64,000 nucleotides of DNA from Glaciecola sp. HTCC2999 (GTDB lineage Bacteria; Pseudomonadota; Gammaproteobacteria; Enterobacterales; Alteromonadaceae): NCBI GenBank assembly GCA_949498985.1, contig CATECQ010000019.1, forward strand, positions 1-64,000, given 5' to 3'. Below are positions 8,158 through 19,634 of the stretch, one piece after another. The position numbers and the translations under genes are program-made. A model generated the notes under the pieces. It did not search any database. It had not been told where the DNA came from and worked only from the letters and a program-made list of their open reading frames with translations. Positions within the stretch are counted from its first letter, which is position 1; each line of letters begins with the position of its first letter.

Positions 8158-9660
8158 ATGTCAAACACCCTATACATGCTGATTTTTTTATTGTTTACAC
8201 TTTCATGCATTGGCAAAGTCTTAGCGACTGAGCAACCTGTTGTTACCGATCCTGAAGCACGTATGAGTATCACTCAACATAGTGCAAAGTTTAATGGTAA
8301 AACCGTGAAATACTCCGTCCACGCTGGCGATCATTTTTTATATGATGAGCACCGCACTCCTAAAGCCAACATATACTCAACCGCGTATTTTGCTGATCAA
8401 CAAACTTCCTCTGAACGTCCAATATTATTTATCTTTAATGGCGGGCCTGGCTCTTCAAGTGTCTGGTTACATATGGGGGTATTTGGCCCTAAACGTGTTG
8501 TCTTGCCAAGTAATGCAGAACCTGTCGGTGCGCCGCCTTACGATTTGGCTCATAATCCTCTTAGTTTAATCGACATAGCAGACATGGTATTTATTGACCC
8601 TGTAGGTACTGGCTACTCTCACCCTTTAGGCAAATACCAAGGAAAAGACTTTTGGGGCGTCAAAGAAGATGCTGTCGTAATGGCCGATTTTGTCAGGGCG
8701 TTTACCCGTCAACATAATTTATTTAATCGACCAAAATATCTCGTGGGTGAAAGTTATGGCACCACTCGCGCTGGCGCAATGGTTAAAGAGCTCCAAGAAG
8801 GCTGGGGAACATTTGATTTATCAGGCGTGATGCTCATCTCGTCGATTGTAGATTTTCAAACCGGTGATTTTAATGTCGGTAATGATTTACCTTTTATTAC
8901 GTTTTTACCTACTTATGCCGCCACTGCTTGGTATCACAATGCGATTGATCGCAGCCAGTTTGCTAACCTTGAGGCCTTTCTTCAGGAAGTCCGCGACTTC
9001 GCCCTGGGAGAATACGCAACGGTTCTACTTAAAGGTAGCTTGGCTTCTGAGGCTGAACGTGAGTCGGTGTTATTGCAACTTGAGCGTATGACGGGTTTAA
9101 GTAAAGCATTTTTAACCCGCGCCAATTTACGGATTAATGAATTTCAATTCATGAAAGAATTAAAGCGTGATGAAGGACTCGCCGTGGGACGTTTAGATAG
9201 TCGATACTTAGGTAAAGAGAGTGATTTAAATGCCGAACGTTTTGAGGCTGATCCTTCTGGATACGCTATCGATGGCGCATACACTGCATTAATCAATCAT
9301 TACATGCGCACCGAACTAAACGTTAAGCGTAATGCTCAATATCATATTTTAAGTGGTCAGGTCTTCAGTAACTGGAATTGGTTGTATGAGCGCAGTGCCC
9401 GCAGCCAAGGATTTTTAAATGTGACGCCTTTTATCGCTAAAGCGATGCGACAAAACAAAGATTTTCGTGTCTTTGTTGGCAATGGTTATTATGACCTTGC
9501 GACTCCATTTTTCGCCACAGAACATTCTATGAACCATAATGGTATAGATCCGTCTCGGGTCACTATGAAATATTATGAAGCCGGTCACATGATGTATATT
9601 CATGAACCTTCTTTAATTGCTATCGTGAACGATATGCGTCAATTTTTACAGGCACAATAA
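8158..9660 (+). CDS. S10 family serine carboxypeptidase-like peptidase, secreted
   Basis: 500 aa; signal peptide; [22 protein letters not shown] nucleophile elbow, and EAGHMMY near the C-terminus. Confidence 0.88.
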   Translation: MSNTLYMLIFLLFTLSCIGKVLATEQPVVTDPEARMSITQHSAKFNGKTVKYSVHAGDHFLYDEHRTPKANIYSTAYFADQQTSSERPILFIFNGGPGSSSVWLHMGVFGPKRVVLPSNAEPVGAPPYDLAHNPLSLIDIADMVFIDPVGTGYSHPLGKYQGKDFWGVKEDAVVMADFVRAFTRQHNLFNRPKYLVGESYGTTRAGAMVKELQEGWGTFDLSGVMLISSIVDFQTGDFNVGNDLPFITFLPTYAATAWYHNAIDRSQFANLEAFLQEVRDFALGEYATVLLKGSLASEAERESVLLQLERMTGLSKAFLTRANLRINEFQFMKELKRDEGLAVGRLDSRYLGKESDLNAERFEADPSGYAIDGAYTALINHYMRTELNVKRNAQYHILSGQVFSNWNWLYERSARSQGFLNVTPFIAKAMRQNKDFRVFVGNGYYDLATPFFATEHSMNHNGIDPSRVTMKYYEAGHMMYIHEPSLIAIVNDMRQFLQAQ

Positions 9661-9661
9661 C

Positions 9662-10540
9662 GTGGCATATATCCAACTTAAAATTAATATGATTGCAGAA
9701 TACGCTGAAGCGCTTGGTGATATGCTATCAGGTAATGGCGCTCAAGCTGTCACATTCTTAGATGCAAAAGACACTCCGATGTATGAACCGAAGCCAGGGG
9801 AAGTAATGCTGTGGCCTGACACTCAAGTCATTGGATTATTTGATGCCGCGGATGATATGCAGGGAATTATTGAACGACTGGCACAATCTAAGCTACTTAA
9901 AGACGAATTTGTATATGTCCTTGACCCACTCGAAGATAAAGATTGGGAGCGTGAATGGATGGACAATTTCCACGCTATGCGTTTTGGTGAGCGTCTATGG
10001 GTATGCCCTTCATGGCGTGAAATTCCCGAACCTGATGCGGTCAATGTGATGCTCGATCCGGGGCTGGCATTTGGTACCGGGACACACGCAACTACAGCGT
10101 TATGCTTACGTTGGTTAGATAGTTTGTCCCTTTCAGGAGCAAAAGTACTCGATTTTGGATGTGGTAGCGGGATTTTAGGTATTGCGGCTTTAAAATTAGG
10201 TGCTGCGGACATGTTAGGTATTGATATTGATCCACAAGCTTTACAAGCCACTGAAGCGAACGCTCAACGTAATGGTGTCGCAGATAAACTTACCCTTGCA
10301 TTACCAAAAGATGATCCTCAATACCTGGCTGATATCGTATGTGCCAATATCCTTGCTGCGCCACTTCGTGAGCTAAGAGAGGTCATCAGTGGATATTGTA
10401 AACAAGGTGGACAAATTATCCTGTCAGGTATATTAGTCGAACAAGCAGCAGAAATCGCCGATCTTTACCGAGCTGACTTTTCCATCAATGACATCGTTGT
10501 GGAAGGTGATTGGGCAAGTATTAGCGGCACCAAGCTCTAG
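9662..10540 (+). CDS. prmA: Ribosomal protein L11 methyltransferase
   Basis: 292 aa; [55 protein letters not shown]. Confidence 0.95.
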   Translation: MAYIQLKINMIAEYAEALGDMLSGNGAQAVTFLDAKDTPMYEPKPGEVMLWPDTQVIGLFDAADDMQGIIERLAQSKLLKDEFVYVLDPLEDKDWEREWMDNFHAMRFGERLWVCPSWREIPEPDAVNVMLDPGLAFGTGTHATTALCLRWLDSLSLSGAKVLDFGCGSGILGIAALKLGAADMLGIDIDPQALQATEANAQRNGVADKLTLALPKDDPQYLADIVCANILAAPLRELREVISGYCKQGGQIILSGILVEQAAEIADLYRADFSINDIVVEGDWASISGTKL

Positions 10541-10596
10541 TTATTTACTTTCATACATGTCAAGTAAAAAAATTACATTTTGATTAAAAAATAGTC

Positions 10597-10635
10597 TTTT
10601 CAAATAACTCAAAAAGGCGTAATATTGCGCTCCTT
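10597..10635 (+). promoter_or_regulatory. Candidate dusB-fis promoter with GC-rich discriminator
   Basis: -35-like ttttca (10597-10602), 17-nt spacer, -10 taatat (10620-10625), then tgcgctcc. Confidence 0.45.
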
Positions 10636-10724
10636 TGACGAATTCCAGGTTATTAATTGCACAATATGCGTGTTTTTTATGCATTTTGCGATTATTTTTT
10701 TTGGTTAAGTACATGAGGTCGTAG

Positions 10725-11726
10725 TTGAACTCTCCTATTCAAATTGGTGCTTATTCACTAGAAAATAACTTGATGTTAGCACCTATGGCAGGTGTAACTG
10801 ATAGGCCTTTTCGTCAAATGTGCAAACAGATGGGCGCAGGTTTAGTGGTTTCAGAGATGCTCTCGAGTAACCCTAAGGTTTGGCATACTGAAAAGTCAAA
10901 AATGCGTATGGACCATACTGGGGAACATGGAGTTCGTTCCGTTCAAATAGCGGGCTCTGACCCGAATCTCATGGCTGAGGCTGCACAATTTAATGTCAAT
11001 AACGGTGCGCAAATCATCGATATCAACATGGGTTGTCCAGCAAAGAAAGTAAATAAAAAAATGGCAGGCTCTGCGTTACTGCAGTATCCAGAAATTGTAG
11101 AAGAAATTCTCGATGCTGTTGTTAATAGTGTAGATGTGCCAGTGACACTAAAAATACGAACTGGTTGGGATACGGATAATCGAAACGGTGTGCAAATTGC
11201 TAAACTTGCACAACAGTACAATATCCAATCCTTAGCAGTACATGGCCGAACCAAAGCCTGTATGTATAAAGGTAATGCTGAATACGATACGATCCGTGCA
11301 ATTAAACGTGCGGTGGAAATCCCAGTCATTGCTAATGGTGATATTACGACACCAGAAAAAGCGAAATATGTTTTGCAACACACCAATGCTGACGGATTAA
11401 TGATAGGTCGTGGAGCCCAAGGAAACCCTTGGATTTTCCGTGAAATTCTATATTATTTAGAGCATGGTGAGCGTTTACCTGAACCAGAGCTAACCGAACA
11501 ATGCACTGTCATGTTGGAACATGTGTCCAATGTCCACAATTTTTATGGTGGAATTAGTGGTGTAAGAATTGCTCGAAAGCATGTGGGTTGGTATATCGCT
11601 AAATATGATCAAGGAAGAAGTTTTCGTGAACACTTCAACGGTATTGATGATGCTGCAGAGCAGCTAGATGCACTAGAAATGTTCTATTCACGACTTCATA
11701 AGAAATTAGTTTCTTCAGTCGCTTAA
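10725..11726 (+). CDS. dusB: tRNA-dihydrouridine synthase B (TTG start)
   Basis: 333 aa; MLAPMAGVTDRPFRQMC, INMGCPAKKVNKKMAGSALL, NGDITTPEKA. Directly upstream of fis, the conserved gammaproteobacterial arrangement. Confidence 0.95.
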   Translation: MNSPIQIGAYSLENNLMLAPMAGVTDRPFRQMCKQMGAGLVVSEMLSSNPKVWHTEKSKMRMDHTGEHGVRSVQIAGSDPNLMAEAAQFNVNNGAQIIDINMGCPAKKVNKKMAGSALLQYPEIVEEILDAVVNSVDVPVTLKIRTGWDTDNRNGVQIAKLAQQYNIQSLAVHGRTKACMYKGNAEYDTIRAIKRAVEIPVIANGDITTPEKAKYVLQHTNADGLMIGRGAQGNPWIFREILYYLEHGERLPEPELTEQCTVMLEHVSNVHNFYGGISGVRIARKHVGWYIAKYDQGRSFREHFNGIDDAAEQLDALEMFYSRLHKKLVSSVA

Positions 11727-11754
11727 TTGTCTAAAATAATAAAGAGCAGTATAT

Positions 11755-12048
11755 ATGTTTGATCAAAATGCATCGTCACCGTTTACTACTATAGTTACTA
11801 CCCCTGCACAAACTACCGCCCAGAAGCCTTTACGCGAGTCAGTAAAACAAGCAGTTAACAAGTATCTTAAGCAGCTAGAAAACACAAATATCGAAACCTT
11901 ATACGATATGGTGTTAAGCGAAGTGGAAGCACCACTACTTGAAGAAGTGATGACCTACACCCGTGGTAATCAGACTAAAGCAGCGAATATGATGGGTATC
12001 AACCGTGGTACTCTTCGCAAAAAATTAAAGCAATACGGCATGGGCTAG
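11755..12048 (+). CDS. fis: DNA-binding protein Fis
   Basis: 97 aa ending [34 protein letters not shown]. Confidence 0.97.
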   Translation: MFDQNASSPFTTIVTTPAQTTAQKPLRESVKQAVNKYLKQLENTNIETLYDMVLSEVEAPLLEEVMTYTRGNQTKAANMMGINRGTLRKKLKQYGMG

Positions 12049-12074
12049 TATTGCAAAGGGGATTCCCCTAAGCT

Positions 12075-12102
12075 AAGAGCACCTTTTGAGGTGCTCTTTT
12101 CG
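12075..12102 (+). terminator. Intrinsic terminator after fis
   Basis: aagagcacc-ttttga-ggtgctctt followed by a T run. Confidence 0.88.
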
Positions 12103-12154
12103 TTTTACCTACGCATAGAATTTTTCACTAAGCACACATAAGAAGTATATTATT

Positions 12155-13753
12155 ATGTCTACATCATCTCCTATTCGCCGCGCTTTGTTAAGCGTATCTG
12201 ATAAAACTGGCATCGTTGAGTTTGCCTCAGCTTTAGTCGCCCAAGACGTAGAATTGTTATCTACGGGTGGCACAGCAAAGCTGCTTGCAGAAGCGGGCTT
12301 ACCTGTGATTGAAGTGTCTGATTACACGGGACATCCTGAAATTATGGATGGTCGAGTAAAAACCTTACACCCAATGATTCATGGTGGTATTTTAGCTCGC
12401 CGTGGTCAAGACGAAGCGGTGATGGCAGATAATAATATCCAAGCTATTGATTTAGTTGTGGTCAACCTATATCCGTTCGCAGCAACCGTAGCCAACCCTG
12501 ACTGTACTTTACCTGACGCAATTGAAAATATTGATATTGGTGGCCCAACCATGGTCCGTGCAGCAGCTAAAAACCATAACGATGTCACTATTGTGGTGAA
12601 TGCTTCTGATTATGCTCATGTACTTCAACAAATGTCAGATAATAATGGCGCGGTTGATCACGCGACCCGCTTTGACCTGGCAATTAAAGCATTTGAACAT
12701 ACGGCAGAGTATGATGGCATGATTGCTAACTACTTTGGCGCTCGTTTAGACTCTGCAAATTGTGATGATGATTGTGGACATGAGCACAGTGAATTCCCGC
12801 GTACTTATAATATCCAAGTAAGCAAAAAACAAGATTTACGCTATGGTGAAAACGCTCATCAATCTGCAGCATTTTATGTTGAAAACGATATCCAAGAAGC
12901 ATCAGTTGCGACTGCAGAGCAATTACAAGGTAAAGAGTTATCGTTTAACAATATCGCTGATACCGACTCCGCCTTAGAATGTGTTAAAGAATTTGCTGAG
13001 CCAGCTTGTGTTATAGTGAAACATGCTAATCCATGTGGTGTAGCATTAGGCGACGACATTTTAACCGCTTATAACCGTGCTTATCAGACTGACCCAACAT
13101 CGGCTTTTGGTGGTATCATCGCATTTAACCGTGAACTTGATGCTAACACCGCTCAAGCAATTATCGATCGTCAGTTTGTAGAAGTTATCATCGCTCCCAC
13201 TGTCAGCAAAGAAGCACAAACAGTACTAAGTGCTAAACAGAACGTACGCGTATTAGCCTGTGGTGATTGGCAAGGCCAGCTTACTGATGGGTTCGATTTC
13301 AAACGCGTCAATGGTGGATTATTGATCCAAGAGCGTGATTTTGGCATGGTTGAATTAGATGATTTAACTGTCGTCACTAAAGTCAAGCCAACTGAAGCCC
13401 AGTTACAAGATCTATTATTTACGTGGAAAGTGGCTAAATATGTTAAATCTAATGCGATTGTTTACTGCAAAGACGGTATGACGATTGGTGTGGGTGCCGG
13501 TCAAATGAGCCGTGTCTATTCTGCAAAAATTGCGGGTATTAAAGCCGCAGATGAAGGTCTTGTGGTTGAGGGCAGTGTCATGGCATCAGATGCGTTCTTC
13601 CCATTTAGAGATGGAATTGACGCAGCCGCTGCTGCAGGTATTAGTGCGGTCATTCAGCCAGGCGGTTCGATGCGAGATGATGAAGTCATCGCTGCTGCAG
13701 ATGAAGCGGGCATTGCTATGGTATTTACTGGCATGCGCCATTTCCGCCACTAA
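12155..13753 (+). CDS. purH: Bifunctional AICAR transformylase / IMP cyclohydrolase
   Basis: 532 aa; [50 protein letters not shown]-terminal GMRHFRH. Confidence 0.97.
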   Translation: MSTSSPIRRALLSVSDKTGIVEFASALVAQDVELLSTGGTAKLLAEAGLPVIEVSDYTGHPEIMDGRVKTLHPMIHGGILARRGQDEAVMADNNIQAIDLVVVNLYPFAATVANPDCTLPDAIENIDIGGPTMVRAAAKNHNDVTIVVNASDYAHVLQQMSDNNGAVDHATRFDLAIKAFEHTAEYDGMIANYFGARLDSANCDDDCGHEHSEFPRTYNIQVSKKQDLRYGENAHQSAAFYVENDIQEASVATAEQLQGKELSFNNIADTDSALECVKEFAEPACVIVKHANPCGVALGDDILTAYNRAYQTDPTSAFGGIIAFNRELDANTAQAIIDRQFVEVIIAPTVSKEAQTVLSAKQNVRVLACGDWQGQLTDGFDFKRVNGGLLIQERDFGMVELDDLTVVTKVKPTEAQLQDLLFTWKVAKYVKSNAIVYCKDGMTIGVGAGQMSRVYSAKIAGIKAADEGLVVEGSVMASDAFFPFRDGIDAAAAAGISAVIQPGGSMRDDEVIAAADEAGIAMVFTGMRHFRH

Positions 13754-13777
13754 ACCAACGAATATTAAGGAATTATT

Positions 13778-15064
13778 ATGCAAGTATTAGTTATAGGTAG
13801 CGGGGGTCGCGAACATGCACTGGCATGGAAAGCGGCTCAATGTGCAGATGTGACAAAGGTATTTGTTGCACCGGGTAACGCAGGTACTGCTACTGAAGCA
13901 AATTTAGAAAATGTTGATATTAGTGTTGGTGACATTGCAGGATTGGTGGCATTTGCACAAAACAATGCCATTGAATTGACGATTGTTGGACCTGAACAAC
14001 CCCTTGTGGATGGTGTGGTAGATGCATTCAACGCGGCTGGATTAGCTTGCTTTGGTCCTACTGCAGCAGCGGCTCAGTTAGAAGGTTCAAAGGCTTTTAC
14101 TAAAGACTTTTTAGCGCGTCATAACATCCCTACTGGCGCATATCAAAACTTCACTGAAATCGAACCTGCCATCGCTTATGTACGTGAAAAAGGGGCCCCC
14201 ATCGTAGTCAAAGCTGACGGTTTAGCCGCTGGTAAGGGTGTAATTGTCGCCATGACTTTAGTTGAAGCTGAAGATGCGATCAAAGATATGCTCGCGGGTA
14301 ATGCCTTTGGTGAAGCAGGTAGTCGTGTCGTAATTGAAGAATTTTTAGATGGTGAAGAAGCTAGCTTTATCGTCATGGTAGACGGTAAAAATATTGCGTC
14401 TTTTGCCACTTCTCAAGATCACAAACGTGTCGGTGATGGTGATACTGGCCTTAACACAGGTGGAATGGGCGCATATTCGCCAGCCCCCGTTGTTACTCCA
14501 GAAATTCATGATCGTATCATGCAAGAAGTCATTGAACCGACCGTAGCAGGTATGGCTTCTGAAGGTAACGATTATACTGGATTTCTATATGCCGGATTAA
14601 TGATTACTGCAGATGGCACACCAAAAGTGATTGAGTACAATTGTCGTTTTGGCGATCCAGAAACACAGCCGATCATGATGCGTTTGCAATCTGATCTCGT
14701 CGCACTATGCTTAAAAGCAACACAAGGCGAATTAGCTGATACCGTTATTGAATTTGATTCACGTCCTGCAGTCGGTGTCGTATTAGCTGCTGGCGGATAT
14801 CCTGGCAGTTATGCAAAAGGCATTGAAATTTCAGGTCTTGGCACAGGTGAATCTGATGATGCTAAGGTGTTTCATGCAGGTACAGCATCTCATAATGGTT
14901 CAGTCGTCACTGCCGGTGGACGTGTCTTATGTGCAACTGCATTAGGTGAGTCAGTCACGCAAGCACAACAATCGGCTTATCAACTTGCCAAAACAATCTC
15001 ATGGGATGGTATGTTCCATCGCAATGATATTGCATATCGTGCAATTGCCCGAGAAAATAACTAG
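13778..15064 (+). CDS. purD: Phosphoribosylamine--glycine ligase
   Basis: 428 aa; MQVLVIGSGGREHALAWKAAQ, GPEQPLVDGVVDAF, IEYNCRFGDPETQ. Confidence 0.97.
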   Translation: MQVLVIGSGGREHALAWKAAQCADVTKVFVAPGNAGTATEANLENVDISVGDIAGLVAFAQNNAIELTIVGPEQPLVDGVVDAFNAAGLACFGPTAAAAQLEGSKAFTKDFLARHNIPTGAYQNFTEIEPAIAYVREKGAPIVVKADGLAAGKGVIVAMTLVEAEDAIKDMLAGNAFGEAGSRVVIEEFLDGEEASFIVMVDGKNIASFATSQDHKRVGDGDTGLNTGGMGAYSPAPVVTPEIHDRIMQEVIEPTVAGMASEGNDYTGFLYAGLMITADGTPKVIEYNCRFGDPETQPIMMRLQSDLVALCLKATQGELADTVIEFDSRPAVGVVLAAGGYPGSYAKGIEISGLGTGESDDAKVFHAGTASHNGSVVTAGGRVLCATALGESVTQAQQSAYQLAKTISWDGMFHRNDIAYRAIARENN

Positions 15065-15074
15065 GAAGGTAATT

Positions 15075-15977
15075 ATGTCAGCGAAACACCCTATTATTGC
15101 TATTACGGGTTCATCTGGTGCTGGGACAACCACCACTACCAATGCTATTCGTCATATTTTTCGCAATTTAAGTGTCAACGCTGCTGTAGTCAGCGGTGAT
15201 AGTTTTCACCGCTATACCCGACCTGAAATGGAACTAGAAATCCGTAAAGCCCAAGACCAAGGTAAGCATATTAGTTATTTTGGCCCTATTGCTAATGATT
15301 TCGAGCTACTTGAAAATCTCTTTACTCAATATGCCAACGATGGCTCTGGGCAATACCGTCAGTATTTACATACTTTTGATGAAGCCGTTCCTTTTAATCA
15401 AATGCCTGGTACATTTACACCATGGCAAGACCTACCAACAAATACTGATTTATTGTTTTATGAAGGGTTACATGGAGGGATCGCGACGGAAGATCACAAC
15501 GTCGCTAAGCATGTCGATTTACTCGTGGGCATGGTACCGATAGTTAATTTAGAGTGGATTCAAAAAATTGTGCGTGACACCACTGATCGAGGCCATAGCC
15601 GCGAAGCGGTAATGAGTAGCATTGTTAGATCATTGGATGATTACTTCCAATATATCACCCCACAATTTTCACAAACACATGTTAACTTCCAACGCGTACC
15701 AACGGTCGATACCTCTAATCCCTTTAGTGCTAGAGAGATCCCAAGCCAAGATGAAAGCTTTGTCGTTGTGCGTTTCCGCCAAGAAATGACCAATGTTGAC
15801 TACCCTTACCTCCTTAAAATGATTGATGGTTCGTTTATGTCGCGCATGAACACTATCGTCGTTCCGGGTGGCAAAATGGGATTAGCAATGGAATTGATAT
15901 TAACTCCATTAATTGAAGACATTTTAGAAGCTAAACGTCGTTCAAGAATCCAAATGGATTGGGTCCAAGATCAATAA
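15075..15977 (+). CDS. prkB: Phosphoribulokinase family protein
   Basis: Tracked ORF starts at 14946, but ATG at 15075 (MSAKHPIIAITGSSGAGTTTTT, preceded by aggaaggt) is the likely start. PRK-type P-loop GSSGAGT, SGDSFHRY, FYEGLHGG. Confidence 0.86.
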   Translation: MSAKHPIIAITGSSGAGTTTTTNAIRHIFRNLSVNAAVVSGDSFHRYTRPEMELEIRKAQDQGKHISYFGPIANDFELLENLFTQYANDGSGQYRQYLHTFDEAVPFNQMPGTFTPWQDLPTNTDLLFYEGLHGGIATEDHNVAKHVDLLVGMVPIVNLEWIQKIVRDTTDRGHSREAVMSSIVRSLDDYFQYITPQFSQTHVNFQRVPTVDTSNPFSAREIPSQDESFVVVRFRQEMTNVDYPYLLKMIDGSFMSRMNTIVVPGGKMGLAMELILTPLIEDILEAKRRSRIQMDWVQDQ

Positions 15978-16080
15978 CATTTGAGATTATTTCTTAGACA
16001 AACTTTGTAACATCATCCAAGTATAGATTTACATAAAATCATTTGGCTTTTTAATCACTTACATTATAGTGTATGAATAA

Positions 16081-16827
16081 ATGATGACGGAGTATGTGTA
16101 TATGGGTCAGGAAACATCTAAAATTCTAGTAGTCGACGATGACATGCGGTTACGTAGTTTATTGGAACGTTATCTTGTTGAACAAGGTTTCCAAGTTCGT
16201 TCTGCAGCAAACGCCGAACAAATGGACCGCTTACTCGAACGCGAAAACTTCCATTTAATTGTCCTTGATCTAATGCTTCCAGGTGAAGATGGGTTGTCAA
16301 TCTGTCGTCGTTTGCGTCAAAAGGAAAATACAATTCCTATTATTATGTTGACGGCTAAAGGAGATGAAATAGACCGTATCATAGGGCTTGAAATGGGGGC
16401 CGATGACTATCTGCCAAAACCATTCAATCCACGTGAATTACTAGCCCGAGCCAAAGCTGTTCTTAGACGAAAATCAGCCGAAGCGCCTGGAGCTCCCTCT
16501 CAAGCAGAACAAATTGTTGAATTTGCGCACTATAAATTAAATTTAGCTACTCGCGAAATGTCAGCAGATGGTAAACCGATGACATTAACCAGCGGCGAGT
16601 TTGCAGTACTTAAATCATTAGTGACACACCCCCGTGAACCGTTATCACGGGACAAACTAATGAATCTTGCTCGCGGTCGTGATTACGGAGCCTTAGAGCG
16701 AAGCATCGATGTTCAGGTATCACGTCTGCGTCGAATGCTAGAACAAGATCCTACTAATCCACGTTATATTCAAACTGTCTGGGGATTAGGCTACGTCTTT
16801 GTTCCAGATGGTTCAGATGTAAGCTAG
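16081..16827 (+). CDS. ompR: Two-component response regulator OmpR
   Basis: REC domain ILVVDDDMRLRSLLERYLVEQGF plus OmpR winged helix (SRLRRMLEQDPTNPRYIQTVWGLGYVFVPDG). The start may be ATG at 16102 (MGQETSKIL). Followed by envZ. Confidence 0.94.
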   Translation: MMTEYVYMGQETSKILVVDDDMRLRSLLERYLVEQGFQVRSAANAEQMDRLLERENFHLIVLDLMLPGEDGLSICRRLRQKENTIPIIMLTAKGDEIDRIIGLEMGADDYLPKPFNPRELLARAKAVLRRKSAEAPGAPSQAEQIVEFAHYKLNLATREMSADGKPMTLTSGEFAVLKSLVTHPREPLSRDKLMNLARGRDYGALERSIDVQVSRLRRMLEQDPTNPRYIQTVWGLGYVFVPDGSDVS

Positions 16828-16839
16828 TACTAGCAAACT

Positions 16840-18141
16840 ATGAGATTATTTCCGCAAAGTGCCTTTGGCCAAACGGTATTATTGGTAGGTGTACTGCTAT
16901 TAATAAACCAAGTGGTATCTTATTTATCGGTGACTTATTATTTTATTCAGCCTAGTTATCAACAAATTAATTCCTTAGTCGCCACCCAAGTTGACACCAT
17001 TTTTGACCAAGATATCGTAACAGTCCCCAAACGCCGAGCACGCTTTACGCAGCGAACTGGCATTGAATTTTACAGTAATAGTGAAGCTGTTTTAAAAGGA
17101 TTAAATAACGCGACCTACTACCGGTTTATGTCCAATCAAATTGCAGAAGAACTTGGTGGAAAGACAGACGTTCGTTTGAGCACTCACATACCTTATCGCA
17201 TTTGGATAAATCCACCCCAAAATCCTGAAATATGGATCGTTATACCTATGCCCGGAGTAGGTGAAACTAACTTTTCACCTTTAACCGTCATTCTGTTAGT
17301 GATCGGTATATTAAGCGTGATTGGTGGTTATATCTTTGTCCTAAGAATGACACGACCTTTACGAGCCTTACAAATTGCAGCCAAAGAAGTAGGACAAGGT
17401 GAGTTCCCTGAACCCATCGAACCCTCTGGCGCGAGTGAGATGCAAGCAGTGACGCAAGCATTTAATCAAATGTCTAGTAGTATCAAGCGCTTAGAGCAAG
17501 ATAGAAATCTTATGACAGCGGGTATATCGCATGATTTACGCACTCCACTCACCCGTATACGCTTAGCAACTGAAATGATTGATGAGCAGCATGAATGGGT
17601 CAAAGAGGGAATTGTCCAAGATATTGAAGATATGAACGATATTATCGATCAATTTATTAATTACGCTCGACAAGATCGAGAAGAACAGCGCGAAACAGTG
17701 AATCTCAATACAATTATTGAAGAAGTTGTTCAAGCTCGACATTTTGATGATCACCATACCATTGCACAGCGACTAAACCCTCTTCCCGAGATCAGTTTAC
17801 GGCGTGTTGCTATCAAACGGGTGTTGGATAATTTAATTGAGAATGCCTTCCGCTATGGATCTGATCATTTAGAAATTTATACTGGATTCTCCGCTAAGGA
17901 AAAACGCATTATTTGCCATATTCGTGATTTTGGTACAGGGATCCCTGAAGAGCAACTACCTAACTTACTCCAACCCTTTACCCAAGGGGACCGTGCTCGA
18001 GGGAGTTCAGGTTCAGGCTTAGGGCTTGCCATTATTAAACGCATAATCGATATGCATCATGGCGAAGTAGCCTTTACAAATCACCCTGAAGGAGGACTGT
18101 TAGTGGTATTTAAATTACCACTAACCGATTCTATTACCTAA
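16840..18141 (+). CDS. envZ: Sensor histidine kinase EnvZ
   Basis: 433 aa; two TM segments, [24 protein letters not shown], and G-box [12 protein letters not shown]. Confidence 0.93.
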   Translation: MRLFPQSAFGQTVLLVGVLLLINQVVSYLSVTYYFIQPSYQQINSLVATQVDTIFDQDIVTVPKRRARFTQRTGIEFYSNSEAVLKGLNNATYYRFMSNQIAEELGGKTDVRLSTHIPYRIWINPPQNPEIWIVIPMPGVGETNFSPLTVILLVIGILSVIGGYIFVLRMTRPLRALQIAAKEVGQGEFPEPIEPSGASEMQAVTQAFNQMSSSIKRLEQDRNLMTAGISHDLRTPLTRIRLATEMIDEQHEWVKEGIVQDIEDMNDIIDQFINYARQDREEQRETVNLNTIIEEVVQARHFDDHHTIAQRLNPLPEISLRRVAIKRVLDNLIENAFRYGSDHLEIYTGFSAKEKRIICHIRDFGTGIPEEQLPNLLQPFTQGDRARGSSGSGLGLAIIKRIIDMHHGEVAFTNHPEGGLLVVFKLPLTDSIT

Positions 18142-18170
18142 GTTTGGCTATCCATTAATACATTATTCGC

Positions 18171-19076
18171 TTATTGGGCTGTTTTACTCGCATCAGGATC
18201 AAATCCTGAATGAATCGTTTCCACATCCATAGCATCAAACACATAATCGGTATGACAGAATTGGCAATTCATCTTGATAGCACCTTCTTCAGCAATGATA
18301 CTAAGAAGTTCTTCTTTCGCTATATTTTGTAATGCGCCAATAGTGCTCTCGCGTGAACAATGACATTCAAATTTGACATCAGCAGGCGTAAATACTTCGA
18401 CTTCTTCTTGGTGATATAAGCGATACATTACATCATTCGCTTCGAGTGAAAATAACTCTTCGGCTTTTAACGTATCAGTTAACGCCGCAATATGACCAAA
18501 CTCGGTTGATTCAGCAACGTTTGTCGCTTCACTTGAAGTCGGTAAGACTTGCAATAAAGTACCGCCTGCCATTGGCTTCTCGCCCTGTTGAGCAAATAAA
18601 CGCACTTGTGTCATAAGCTGCTCTGATTGCAGGAAATATTCTTCAATACAAGCCGCTAAGCTATCTTGATCCAATCCAACAATTCCTTGATAACGCTCAC
18701 CATCTTTCGGGGTGATAGTGATCACTAGATAACCTTTGCTAAATAGCGCACTAAATGACTCCGGTAATTCAGTTAACGTCTCGTCCCAACGCGCTACACC
18801 GCGAAGTTTCAAATCATGGGTACCATTGACGACAGCATACTTAACAATGCCCTCGGATTGGATTTGCAAACCAATCTCACCTTCAAACTTTAACGTTGCA
18901 TTAAGTAACGCAGTAGCTGCCATTAGCTCGCCTAATAACGTTTGAATGACAGGAGGATAAGCATAGGAATCCAAAATATGCTGATAAGTAGATTTTAACT
19001 GAACCAACTCTCCACGCACGTTGGCTTGGTTAAATAAAAATCGTTGGAGTTGGTCAACACTGGCAATCTCTGACAT
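18171..19076 (-). CDS. hslO: Redox-regulated chaperone Hsp33
   Basis: 301 aa; C-terminal CHCSRE...CQFCHTDYVF zinc/redox switch. Confidence 0.95.
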   Translation of the reverse strand: MSEIASVDQLQRFLFNQANVRGELVQLKSTYQHILDSYAYPPVIQTLLGELMAATALLNATLKFEGEIGLQIQSEGIVKYAVVNGTHDLKLRGVARWDETLTELPESFSALFSKGYLVITITPKDGERYQGIVGLDQDSLAACIEEYFLQSEQLMTQVRLFAQQGEKPMAGGTLLQVLPTSSEATNVAESTEFGHIAALTDTLKAEELFSLEANDVMYRLYHQEEVEVFTPADVKFECHCSRESTIGALQNIAKEELLSIIAEEGAIKMNCQFCHTDYVFDAMDVETIHSGFDPDASKTAQ

Positions 19077-19116
19077 AACAGGTTCTCTTAAATTAGTTAC
19101 ACCCTATATAAGGGCA

Positions 19117-19494
19117 TTATTGGTGTTTTAAATGAATTATTTGTCGGCGCTGTTTTTTATCGGGTTTGCTGTCAGGCTTTGGACTATGAAAAGCCGATAA
19201 TTTTCGTGCCTCAGCATTGCGCTCACGCTTTTCAATACTCTCAAGTGTCTCTTCATACATTCCTAAAACTAAGGCTGCCGAACGTCGTTTATCGAATATT
19301 TCACGGATAACCAGTTCTTTTGTATCAAATCCCGCAGGTACTTTTAACGTCGCGTTTAACTCTACAATTTTACTCGGCTTGGTTCGCTGTCCATTATAAT
19401 GGATTTTACCTGCCTGCACAGCTTCACGTGCATTTGCACGCGTTTTAAATAACCTTGCAGCCCATAGCCATTTATCAATTCGGACATTTTCCAT
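19117..19494 (-). CDS. hslR: Heat shock protein 15 (S4-domain RNA-binding protein)
   Basis: 125 aa; VRIDKWLWAARLFKTRANAREAVQAGKIHYNGQRTKPSK. Confidence 0.93.
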   Translation of the reverse strand: MENVRIDKWLWAARLFKTRANAREAVQAGKIHYNGQRTKPSKIVELNATLKVPAGFDTKELVIREIFDKRRSAALVLGMYEETLESIEKRERNAEARKLSAFHSPKPDSKPDKKQRRQIIHLKHQ

Positions 19495-19634
19495 TCATTA
19501 CTACACTTACTGATATGTTAAGTTATAAAAAATTAATGTGGACACTGTATATTTTACTCTATTCAGCGTATATTCATACACTAAAATAGATACTAACATT
19601 AAGAAATTACGGTTTTAATTTTATAATAAGAATA

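Noticed and set aside
9823-10251. 142-aa minus-strand ORF inside prmA
   Set aside because: Antisense to well-conserved PrmA motifs; Ser/Pro/Ile-rich translation typical of a spurious reverse frame.
10943-11386. 147-aa minus-strand ORF inside dusB
   Set aside because: Antisense to DusB catalytic regions; no recognisable domain.
14946-15074. 43-aa N-terminal extension of the phosphoribulokinase ORF
   Set aside because: Overlaps the purD 3' end in another frame; a better RBS and canonical N-terminus occur at 15075.
15075-15977. Phosphoribulokinase as evidence for a Calvin cycle
   Set aside because: No RuBisCO or other cbb genes in the window; PrkB homologues are common in non-autotrophic gammaproteobacteria.
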